A DNA stretch of 37,609 bases from JAZNQN01 sp045590195. GTDB lineage: Bacteria; Bacillota; Clostridia; UMGS1883; UMGS1540. Position 1 is the first letter of the stretch. The number at the start of each line of letters is the position of its first letter. This document shows, piece after piece, positions 31,446 to 37,609 of this stretch. The DNA lies in NCBI GenBank assembly GCA_045590195.1, contig JAZNQN010000069.1, positions 1 to 37,609 on the forward strand. The letters are read 5' to 3'. The translations under genes and the position numbers were made by a program. The notes below the pieces were generated by a model. That model did not search any database. It was not told the origin of the DNA and saw only the letters and a list, made by a program, of their open reading frames with translations.

Positions 31446-33169
31446 TCTATCGCCCCCTTCTGCTGTGAAGTATAAATTTCCTGATAAATCTGATTTGTAT
31501 TTAAAAGGTTTTCGTGAGTGTCAAAGGCGTTAACCCTGCCGTTTTCAAGTATCAAAATCCTGTCGGCATCGGAAACGGAGGTTATGCGCTGTGCAATAAT
31601 AATTTTTGTAACAGATGGCAGTTTTTCGCGGAATGCCTTACGAATTGAGGCATCGGTTGCGGTGTCAACTGCGCTGGTGCTGTCGTCAAGAATTAAAATT
31701 TTTGGCTTTTTAAGAAGCGCCCTTGCAATACAAATTCGCTGTTTTTGTCCGCCTGATAAATTTACGCCGCCCTGACCGAGCAGGGTATTATACCCGTCAG
31801 GAAAAGAAGTAATAAAATCGTGGGCGCAGGCAGCTTTTGCCGCCTCTTCAATTTCTTCTGCTGTGGCATTTTCGTTGCCCCATTTAAGGTTATCTATTAT
31901 GCTGCCTGAGAACAAAACATTATTTTGAAGCACCTGTGAAACGCCGCTTCTAAGGTTTTGAAGGGAATACTCTGAAACGTGGTGGCCGCCAACTATAAGG
32001 CTGCCGCGAGAGATATCATAAAGCCTTGGAATAAGGGATATAAGCGAGGTTTTTCCGCTTCCCGTTCCGCCTATAATACCAATTGTTTCGCCCGATTTTA
32101 TTTCAAAATTCAAATCTTTTAAAACGTAGTTTTCGCTATCCTTCTGATAAGAAAATGAAACATCTTCAAATCTTATGCTGCCGTCTTCCAAAGTAAGGGG
32201 AGAGGTTTTATCGGCAACTATATCAATTTTTTCATCGAAAACTTCGATAATACGTGTAATTGATGCTCGCGACATTACAAGGTTTACAAACACCATGGAA
32301 ATCATCATAAGCGACATTAAAATTTGTGAAACATAGCTTATAAAGCCCATAAGCTCGCCTGTTCCCATTTTGCCGAACACTACAAACCTTCCGCCGATAA
32401 GGCAAATTGAAACTATGCACGCGTACATACAAAACTGCATAATTGGCATATTGAAAAGCAGAAGTTTTTCGGCTTTTACCTGTGTTTCTCTTACTGCTTC
32501 GGCAGTTTTCATAAATTCTTCGCTTTCATAATCGCCCCTTACAAAGCTTTTTACAACTCTTATAGCTATTAAAACTTCCTGCAGTTTTCTGTTCATAAGG
32601 TCAAATTTCCCAAACATTTCACGAAAACGTGGATAAGCTCTTGTTGAAATAAAGTAAAGAGATGTTCCAAGCACAGGAATTGCCGCAAGGAATATGAGCG
32701 CCAAGGTTGAGTTTAAGCGGAAAGCCATTGTTGTTGCGCAGCAGAGCATAAAAACAGACCTTACGCTTGAGCGGATAATCATTATAAAAGTATTCTGAAT
32801 AAGGTTTACATCGGTTGTAACCCTTGTAACAAGTGATGCGGTTGAAAACTTATCGGTATTTGCAAAGGAAAAATCCTGAATTTTGCTATAAAGCTTTTTT
32901 CTTATGCCATAGGAAAGACCTGCACCTGCCCTTGCGGCAAATGCGCCCGACGCCACGCCTGCAAAAAGCGAAAAAAGCGCCATAAGAGCCATAAGTATGC
33001 CCATTTTTGAAATGTAGGCAAGGTCTCCCGAGGCAATTCCAACGTCAATAATTTTTGACATAAGAAATGGAATAAATATTTCCAGTATTACCTCAATTAT
33101 AATTGTAATCGGTGCCAAAACGGCGTAAAGCCCGTAGCCTTTAAGGCACGGCAATAACTTTTTTATCAT
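31442..33169 (-). CDS. ABC exporter subunit with degenerate ATPase site (half-transporter 1)
   Basis: This 575-aa ABC half-transporter has a membrane domain (about 10-310) followed by an ATPase domain. Walker A is IGGTGSGKTSLI (Lys about 373) and the signature is LSGGQKQR. Walker B is ILILDDSTSAVD, where the catalytic Glu is Asp (about 496). Asp at this position plus an altered signature in the partner defines the non-hydrolytic site of heterodimeric exporters. AAGAGG lies about 8 nt before ATG. It is the first gene of the pair and has its own promoter with a palindromic operator. A second gene-linked regulator is not present. Confidence 0.93.
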   Translation of the reverse strand: MIKKLLPCLKGYGLYAVLAPITIIIEVILEIFIPFLMSKIIDVGIASGDLAYISKMGILMALMALFSLFAGVASGAFAARAGAGLSYGIRKKLYSKIQDFSFANTDKFSTASLVTRVTTDVNLIQNTFIMIIRSSVRSVFMLCCATTMAFRLNSTLALIFLAAIPVLGTSLYFISTRAYPRFREMFGKFDLMNRKLQEVLIAIRVVKSFVRGDYESEEFMKTAEAVRETQVKAEKLLLFNMPIMQFCMYACIVSICLIGGRFVVFGKMGTGELMGFISYVSQILMSLMMISMVFVNLVMSRASITRIIEVFDEKIDIVADKTSPLTLEDGSIRFEDVSFSYQKDSENYVLKDLNFEIKSGETIGIIGGTGSGKTSLISLIPRLYDISRGSLIVGGHHVSEYSLQNLRSGVSQVLQNNVLFSGSIIDNLKWGNENATAEEIEEAAKAACAHDFITSFPDGYNTLLGQGGVNLSGGQKQRICIARALLKKPKILILDDSTSAVDTATDASIRKAFREKLPSVTKIIIAQRITSVSDADRILILENGRVNAFDTHENLLNTNQIYQEIYTSQQKGAIE

Positions 33170-33188
33170 AATAAGAACCTCTTAAAAA

Positions 33189-33241
33189 AATAGTTGGCAT
33201 TTTATACCAACTATTATATAACAATTATTTATTTAAGTCAA
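33189..33241 (-). promoter_or_regulatory. ABC exporter promoter with palindromic operator
   Basis: On the minus strand TTGACT (33241-33236), 17-bp spacer, TATAAT (33218-33213). A perfect 9-bp inverted repeat, AATAGTTGG (33189-33197) and CCAACTATT (33207-33215) with a 9-nt spacer, overlaps the -10 and the expected start point. Because half of it lies in the -10 region it is better explained as a repressor operator (MarR-like in size) than as an RNA hairpin. Confidence 0.8.
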
Positions 33242-33261
33242 TTAAAGCGGCGGCGCTTTAA
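33242..33261 (-). terminator. Candidate terminator of the deacetylase gene
   Basis: Stem TTAAAGCG (33242-33249) with CGCTTTAA (33254-33261), 8 nt after the deacetylase stop. The following U-run is poor and runs into the ABC promoter -35 box. Confidence 0.5.
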
Positions 33262-33269
33262 CAAAATGT

Positions 33270-34031
33270 TTACATTGAAGAAAATTGTCTGCCCTCATGG
33301 TCAAGCTTAAAATTATCTTTTAAAATAAGCTCGCCTGCGGTTTTAAAAGAGTAGCCGCAATTTTTAATTTCTTCCAAAATTTCGGGCAGGGCAGAGGCGG
33401 TTTGCTCCGTTCCCGTATGAAAAAGAATAATGTCGCCATTTCTAAGTTTCGGTAAAATTCTTTTTTTCATTTCTTCTGCCGAAAGGCCCTTATAGTCAAG
33501 GCTGTCTTTCGACCACTGAATTATATATCTGTCAGTTTCTTTGCAAACATTTAAAAGTATTTCGTTATATTCGCCGTAGGGTGCGCGAAATAATATTTCG
33601 CTCTGGCCTGTAATTGCTCTTATTTTATCATCGCAAAGTGAAATACTGTCGGCCATTTGTTGTTTTGAAAGCGAGGAAAAATGCTCGTGGGCGTTGCCGT
33701 GATTTGCTACCTCGTGGCCTGCATCAAATATAAGTTTAACGCTTTCGGGAAACTTATCGGCCCAATCTCCCGTAATAAAAAAAGTTGCCTTGCAATTGGC
33801 AGTTTGTAAAGCATCTAAAACGGCGGGAATATCTTCGCAGCCCCAGGCGGTATCAAAGGTAATTGATACGGCTTTTTCCTCAGTTTCAACGGAGTAAATG
33901 GGCACCTGATTGCCAAAAGAAGAATAAACGCTTTGAACACCTTCGCCGCCGCTTAAAAATAAAACTACCGATAAAGCTCCCGCAAACAAAAAAGTTAACA
34001 TAGAATATTTGTCGATGAAAAAAAGTTTCAT
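33270..34031 (-). CDS. Polysaccharide deacetylase, PdaB-like
   Basis: This 253-aa NodB-fold protein has an N-terminal membrane anchor or signal segment (MLTFLFAGALSVVLFLSGG). NodB motifs are SITFDTAWG (about 57-64), NHGNAHEHF (zinc His111 and His115), FRAPYGEYN (about 148-156) and DIILFHTG. In motif 1 the second Asp of the usual TFDD is Thr; TFDxxWG is the form seen in the sporulation deacetylases PdaB/YlxY, so a spore cortex or forespore role is likely. ATG 34031 follows GAGGTGA; the longer reading from 34079 reaches into the recA terminator. No convincing promoter of its own was found, so read-through from recA is possible. Confidence 0.85.
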   Translation of the reverse strand: MKLFFIDKYSMLTFLFAGALSVVLFLSGGEGVQSVYSSFGNQVPIYSVETEEKAVSITFDTAWGCEDIPAVLDALQTANCKATFFITGDWADKFPESVKLIFDAGHEVANHGNAHEHFSSLSKQQMADSISLCDDKIRAITGQSEILFRAPYGEYNEILLNVCKETDRYIIQWSKDSLDYKGLSAEEMKKRILPKLRNGDIILFHTGTEQTASALPEILEEIKNCGYSFKTAGELILKDNFKLDHEGRQFSSM

Positions 34032-34080
34032 AAAGTTCACCTCAAAATATTTTATGAATGAGCTTTGGGGCGTATTCATA

Positions 34081-34107
34081 AAAAAAGAGCGGAAATCCGC
34101 TCTTTTT
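34081..34107 (-). terminator. Terminator of recA
   Basis: Stem AAAAAGAGCGG (34082-34092) with CCGCTCTTTTT (34097-34107), directly after the recA stop; on the minus strand it ends in a T-run. Confidence 0.88.
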
Positions 34108-34109
34108 AA

Positions 34110-35126
34110 TTATTCGTTATCTTTTGTTTCAAGTGGGGGAAGGCCCGCTTTTTCTCTAATCTGCTGTTCTACCGAGAGTGCAACATCGGGGTTTTCCTCA
34201 AGATACTGTTTTGCGTTTTCTCTGCCCTGGCCAATTCTGGTGTCGCCAATTGAGAACCATGCGCCGCTTTTATTAACAATGCCGTAATTTACGCCGATAT
34301 CAACAAGGTTACCCTCGCGGGAGATACCTTTGCCGTACATAATGTCACATTCAGCCTCTTTAAACGGGGGAGAAACTTTATTTTTAACAACCTTGATTTT
34401 TGTTCTGTTTCCAACAAATTCGTTTGAAACCTTAATGCCTTCAATTCTTCTTACATCAAGTCTTACAGAAGAATAATATTTAAGGGCACGGCCGCCGGCA
34501 GTAGTTTCGGGGTTACCAAACATTATACCAACCTTTTCACGAAGCTGATTTATAAAAATTGCGCAGGTGTTTGATTTATTTATAACGCCTGCCAGTTTAC
34601 GAAGAGCCTGTGACATAAGGCGGGCCTGAAGGCCAACGTGGCTGTCGCCCATTTCGCCTTCGATTTCGGCTTTTGGAGTAAGGGCCGCAACAGAGTCGAT
34701 TACAATTACGTCAAGTGCGCCGCTTCGAACAAGGGCCTCGGTAATTTCAAGGGCCTGTTCGCCTGTATCAGGCTGGGATACGATAAGAGAATCTGTATCA
34801 ACGCCAAGTGCTTTTGCATATTGTGGGTCAAGCGCGTGTTCAGCATCGATAAATGCAACCTCGCCGCCGCCTTTTTGCGCCTGAGCAATAATATGAAGGG
34901 CAACGGTTGTTTTACCTGATGATTCAGGGCCGTAAATTTCAACAATTCTGCCGCGTGGAACGCCGCCTATGCCGAGGGCTATATCAAGCCCTAAGCATCC
35001 TGTTGGAATACAGCTTACATTCATACTTGTTTTATCGCCAAGCTTCATAACTGCGCCTTTACCAAACTGCTTTTCAATCTGACCTAAGGTGAGTTCCAAA
35101 GCCTTTTGTTTTTCTGTAGTAGACAT
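34110..35126 (-). CDS. recA: Recombinase A
   Basis: It forms filaments on single-stranded DNA, drives homologous recombination and triggers LexA self-cleavage. The 338-aa protein is intact: QIEKQFGKGAVMKLGD, IVEIYGPESSGKTTVAL (Walker A, about 61-77), EVAFIDAEHALDP, VIVIDSVAALTPKAEIEGEMGD (Walker B), and INQLREKVGIMFGNPETTAGGRALKYYSSVR with loop L2. The C-terminus is short and acidic. The ribosome binding site is AGGAAAGGAAG. I saw no GAAC-N4-GTTC SOS box in the promoter region, though a divergent clostridial box could be missed. Confidence 0.97.
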   Translation of the reverse strand: MSTTEKQKALELTLGQIEKQFGKGAVMKLGDKTSMNVSCIPTGCLGLDIALGIGGVPRGRIVEIYGPESSGKTTVALHIIAQAQKGGGEVAFIDAEHALDPQYAKALGVDTDSLIVSQPDTGEQALEITEALVRSGALDVIVIDSVAALTPKAEIEGEMGDSHVGLQARLMSQALRKLAGVINKSNTCAIFINQLREKVGIMFGNPETTAGGRALKYYSSVRLDVRRIEGIKVSNEFVGNRTKIKVVKNKVSPPFKEAECDIMYGKGISREGNLVDIGVNYGIVNKSGAWFSIGDTRIGQGRENAKQYLEENPDVALSVEQQIREKAGLPPLETKDNE

Positions 35127-35164
35127 TTTTCATCTTCCTTTCCTAAAGAAATTTGTATATAAAT

Positions 35165-35193
35165 ATTTTATAATAACCGTGCTGAAATGTCAA
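35165..35193 (-). promoter_or_regulatory. recA promoter
   Basis: On the minus strand TTGACA (35193-35188), 17-bp spacer, TAAAAT (35170-35165), about 39 nt before the recA start codon. Confidence 0.78.
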
Positions 35194-35205
35194 CAATTAT
35201 TTAAA

Positions 35206-35230
35206 CAGGCGGAGCTAAAAACTCCGCCTG
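35206..35230 (-). terminator. Terminator of dnaJ
   Basis: Stem CAGGCGGAG (35206-35214) with CTCCGCCTG (35222-35230), 4 nt past the dnaJ stop. The U-run (TTTAAAT) is weak but the stem is GC-rich. Confidence 0.75.
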
Positions 35231-35233
35231 AAA

Positions 35234-36364
35234 TTATTTAAGCATTTCTTTTATTTTGTCTATAAACGATTTCTTTTCTTTATTGTTTTTTTCACTGCAT
35301 TCTGCATCAAATGCGCGAAGAAGTTCTTTCTGTTTTGATGAAAGGTTTTTCGGAACTTCTACTTTTATTTTAATAACAAGGTCGCCGCGCTGTTTTGAGC
35401 CAAGGCGGGTAATACCCTGACCTTTAATGCGGAAAGTGTCGCCGTTTTGTGTACCTTCGGGAATTGTGTATGAAATTGGCTCTTCCAAAGTTGGAACTTC
35501 AATTTCGGCGCCGAGAGCCGCTTCGGCAAAGGTTACGGGAATATCACACAAAATGTTATCGCCCTGACGACGGAAAATAGGGTGGGGCATAACAGAAACG
35601 GTTAAAATAATATCGCCTGCCGGACCGCCGTTTTTGCCTGCATTACCCTGACCGCGAACAGAAATTCTCTGGCCGCTGTCAATACCGCCGGGAATGTTAA
35701 CATCAATTGTTTTCTGCTTTCTTACCTGACCTGCGCCACGGCAAGCGGAGCAGTGTTCTTTTATAACCTTACCTGTTCCGTGGCAGGTGTCACAAGGGCG
35801 CTGAGTTGTAATAAAGCCCATATTAACACGAATCTGCCCTGTTCCGCGACAAGTAGGACAGGTTTCGGGAGAAGTACCCGGTTTTGCGCCACTGCCTTTA
35901 CATGTTTCGCAGTTTTCAAAGCGGGATATGGTAAAGGTTTTTGTTGTGCCAAAAGCCGCTTCTTTAAATGAAATGGTAACATTTTGCCCGATGTTTGAGC
36001 CTTTTTGCGGAGCATTTTGCCTTTGTCTGCTGCTGCTGCCAAAGCCGCCACCGAAAAAGCTTTCGAAAATATCGCCAACATCAAAGCCGCCAAATCCACC
36101 GCCAAAGCCTGAGCCACCATAGCCGCCTGCGGCATTAGGGTCTACCCCTGCGTGGCCATAGGCATCGTAGCGCTGGCGCTTATCGCTGTCAGATAAAACC
36201 TCGTAAGCTTCGCCAACCTCTTTAAATTTTACCTCGGCTTCGGGGTTATCTTTATTAAGGTCGGGGTGGTATTTTTTTGCCATTTTTCGGTATGCTTTTT
36301 TTATCTCGTCGTCAGAAGCGCCTTTCGAAACGCCTAACACTTCGTAATAATCGCGTTTTGCCAT
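35234..36364 (-). CDS. dnaJ: Chaperone DnaJ (Hsp40, type I)
   Basis: This co-chaperone stimulates the DnaK ATPase and delivers unfolded clients. The 376-aa protein has an N-terminal J domain with HPD at 33-35, a Gly/Phe-rich linker (GGYGGSGFGGGFGG, about 79-110), four CxxCxGxG-type zinc motifs (CETCKGSG, CPTCRGTG, CDTCHGTG, CSACRGAG, about 148-218) and the C-terminal client-binding domain (VNIPGGIDSGQRISVRGQG). The ribosome binding site is GAAAGGA, about 9 nt before ATG. It follows dnaK, from which it is separated by a 208-nt structured gap. Confidence 0.96.
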   Translation of the reverse strand: MAKRDYYEVLGVSKGASDDEIKKAYRKMAKKYHPDLNKDNPEAEVKFKEVGEAYEVLSDSDKRQRYDAYGHAGVDPNAAGGYGGSGFGGGFGGFDVGDIFESFFGGGFGSSSRQRQNAPQKGSNIGQNVTISFKEAAFGTTKTFTISRFENCETCKGSGAKPGTSPETCPTCRGTGQIRVNMGFITTQRPCDTCHGTGKVIKEHCSACRGAGQVRKQKTIDVNIPGGIDSGQRISVRGQGNAGKNGGPAGDIILTVSVMPHPIFRRQGDNILCDIPVTFAEAALGAEIEVPTLEEPISYTIPEGTQNGDTFRIKGQGITRLGSKQRGDLVIKIKVEVPKNLSSKQKELLRAFDAECSEKNNKEKKSFIDKIKEMLK

Positions 36365-36411
36365 ATTGTTGTTCCTTTCGTGTGAAAAGATTATGAATTT
36401 AAAATATGTAT

Positions 36412-36546
36412 CCCCTTAAGAGGGGAGTTACTTTTGGCGCAAAAGTAACCAAAACGAAGGGGGATTTCGATCTCCCCCTTCAACCCCTTCAAGCGACACA
36501 AAGGGCTTTCGCCCTTTGGAAACCCGCGTGGGAGTGTCGTTTTAAG
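36412..36546. repeat. Multi-hairpin intergenic element between dnaK and dnaJ
   Basis: Consecutive inverted repeats fill this stretch: CCCCT/AGGGG (36412-36425); GTTACTTTT/AAAAGTAAC (36427-36449); GAAGGGGGA/TCCCCCTTC (36456-36481); and a nested set in which CGACAC (36494-36499) pairs with GTGTCG (36534-36539) around AAAGGGC/GCCCTTT (36500-36517) and CCC/GGG (36523-36532), a three-way junction. None is followed by a good U-run on the minus strand. GTTACTTTTGGCGC-AAAAGTAACC blocks recall dispersed palindromic repeats seen in other gut bacteria, from memory only. Confidence 0.65.
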
Positions 36547-36572
36547 GTTTATATTTTGTTTTGCGTAAAATT

Positions 36573-37609
36573 TTATTTATCTTCGTCTACTACATTGTAG
36601 TCTGCGTCATATGCACCGTCAGCACCGGGCTGTGCACCACCCATATCAGGGCCTGCACCTGGGTTTGCATTCTGATAAAGTTTTGAAGAAATTTCGTAGA
36701 ATTTCTGGCTTAAAGCTTCGCTTGCAGCCTTGATAGCCTCTGTATCTGTGCCTTTTAAAGCTTCTTTAAGTGCATCAAGAAGAGGAGTTACTGCAGCTTT
36801 ATCGTCATCAGTAAGTTTGTCGCCAAGATCTGCCATTGTTTTCTCTGTCTGATAAACAAGCTGATCGGCTGTGTTTCTTACGTCAACTTCTTCTTTCTTT
36901 TTCTTATCTTCTGCGGCGTGAGCTTCAGCCTCTTTTACAGCTTTTTCAATTTCTTCATCGGAAAGATTTGTTGAAGCTGTAATTGTAATATTCTGAACAT
37001 TGCCTGTTCCCATATCTTTAGCTGAAACCTGAACGATACCGTTGGCATCAATATCAAATGTTACTTCAATCTGTGGAACGCCACGTGGAGCAGCAGGAAT
37101 ATCGGAAAGAGTAAATCTGCCGAGGGTTTTATTGTATGCCGCCATTTCTCTCTCGCCCTGAAGAACGTGAACTTCAACGCTGGTCTGGCCGTCAGCCGCG
37201 GTTGAGAAAATCTGGCTTTTCTTTGTAGGAATGGTTGTGTTTCTTTCAATCATCTTTGTGCAGACACCGCCTGCTGTTTCAATACCGAGAGAAAGAGGTG
37301 TTACGTCAAGAAGGAGAAGTCCTGTTACTTCCTTATTGAGTACGCCGCCCTGGATAGCAGCACCCATGGATACACATTCATCGGGGTTGATGCCCTTGAA
37401 GGGTTCAGCACCGAGATACTTTTTGATTGCTTCCTGAACGGCAGGGATTCTTGAAGAACCGCCAACCATAAGAACCTTGTTGATTTCGCTTGTGTTGAGA
37501 CCTGAATCGCTCATTGCCTGACGAACGGGACCCATTGTTGCTTCAACAAGGTCGGCTGTGAGTTCGTTGAACTTTGCTCTTGTGAGAGTCATTTCAAGGT
37601 GCTTGGGAC
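36573..37609 (-). CDS. dnaK: Chaperone DnaK (Hsp70), C-terminal part, cut by window edge
   Basis: This is the C-terminal roughly 345 residues of the Hsp70 chaperone; the frame stays open to the window end (PKHLEMTLTRAKFNEL), so the gene continues beyond 37609. Visible are VLMVGGSSRIPAVQ and GINPDECVSMGAAIQGG of the ATPase domain, LLLLDVTPLSLGIET linker, the substrate-binding domain (RNTTIPTKKSQIFSTAADGQTSVEVHVLQGER), a helical lid, and a Gly/Pro-rich tail ending YNVVDEDK. dnaJ follows on the same strand. Upstream heat-shock control elements would lie outside the window. Confidence 0.96.
   Translation of the reverse strand, partial: PKHLEMTLTRAKFNELTADLVEATMGPVRQAMSDSGLNTSEINKVLMVGGSSRIPAVQEAIKKYLGAEPFKGINPDECVSMGAAIQGGVLNKEVTGLLLLDVTPLSLGIETAGGVCTKMIERNTTIPTKKSQIFSTAADGQTSVEVHVLQGEREMAAYNKTLGRFTLSDIPAAPRGVPQIEVTFDIDANGIVQVSAKDMGTGNVQNITITASTNLSDEEIEKAVKEAEAHAAEDKKKKEEVDVRNTADQLVYQTEKTMADLGDKLTDDDKAAVTPLLDALKEALKGTDTEAIKAASEALSQKFYEISSKLYQNANPGAGPDMGGAQPGADGAYDADYNVVDEDK

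Noticed and set aside
34049..34078. Sporulation sigma-E/G-like promoter (TGAATA, CATAAAAT on the minus strand) for the deacetylase
   Set aside because: The start point would fall at or inside the ribosome binding site, so the match is probably chance.
35127..35233. SOS (LexA) box upstream of recA
   Set aside because: No GAAC-N4-GTTC palindrome is present in the promoter region.
1..37609. CRISPR array, tRNA, rRNA, transposase or integrase genes
   Set aside because: No regularly spaced direct repeats, cloverleaf sequences, rRNA segments or recombinase motifs were seen; the repeats present are foldback elements.

Overview
The window is about 37.6 kb of low-to-moderate GC, densely packed bacterial chromosome. 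It looks like a spore-forming Clostridia (Firmicutes) member, plausibly a gut commensal. The evidence is an IspH-ribosomal protein S1 fusion, several sporulation and germination genes (ytfJ/gerW, cwlJ- and gerQ-like, a PdaB-like deacetylase), stalk-domain secreted proteins, strong AGGAGG-type ribosome binding sites, TTGACA-17-TATAAT promoters, and a bile-salt-hydrolase-type amidase beside glycogen and starch enzymes. I could not assign a genus. No rRNA, tRNA, CRISPR array, transposase gene or prophage is visible.

Layout. 1-4.3 kb (+): carbohydrate operon of glycogen branching enzyme, aldose epimerase and a GH1 glycosidase. 4.27-4.64 kb: gene-free stretch with a terminator, a foldback element and a double-hairpin repeat. 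4.6-10.2 kb (+): one compact operon, lysA, M50 protease, scpA, scpB, DUF2953, ytfJ, an acyltransferase-like protein and a small HU-like protein, mostly joined by ATGA-type overlaps. 10.3-11.3 kb (+): cwlJ-gerQ spore germination pair. 11.3-12.2 kb (-): choloylglycine hydrolase family enzyme, divergent from malQ (+). 13.8-15.7 kb (-): secreted stalk-domain protein, purine nucleoside phosphorylase and DUF896. 16.0-22.2 kb (-): operon yerC-like, methyltransferase, BaiN-type flavoprotein, HutP-like, cmk, plsC, ispH-rpsA. 22.3-23.4 kb: small accessory genes (SLOG-fold, XRE regulator, 79-aa orphan). 23.6-26.7 kb (+): stalk-parvulin foldase and glmS. 26.7-27.4 kb: HTH regulator divergent from a small membrane protein, with an obvious operator. 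27.5-29.5 kb (+): purine permease and a purine-type phosphoribosyltransferase. 29.6-33.2 kb (-): heterodimeric ABC exporter. 33.3-37.6 kb (-): dnaK (cut by the window end), dnaJ, recA and a PdaB-like deacetylase.

The most unusual signal is non-coding. Two diverged copies of a roughly 275-nt foldback element lie at 15698-15970 and 19296-19572. They share a 46-nt core that is identical at 44 positions, while their arms and termini differ in sequence but stay self-complementary within each copy. Each copy ends within a few bases of a Shine-Dalgarno sequence, and one supplies the stop codon of hutP. This fits a mobile MITE-like element, a conserved structured RNA, or both; I do not recognise the family. 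Other unexplained non-coding structure includes a multi-hairpin block between dnaK and dnaJ, a three-way-junction-like block downstream of the GH1 gene, a terminator hairpin whose 3' arm carries the glmS ribosome binding site, and palindromic operators built into the malQ, ABC-exporter and HTH/membrane-protein promoters.
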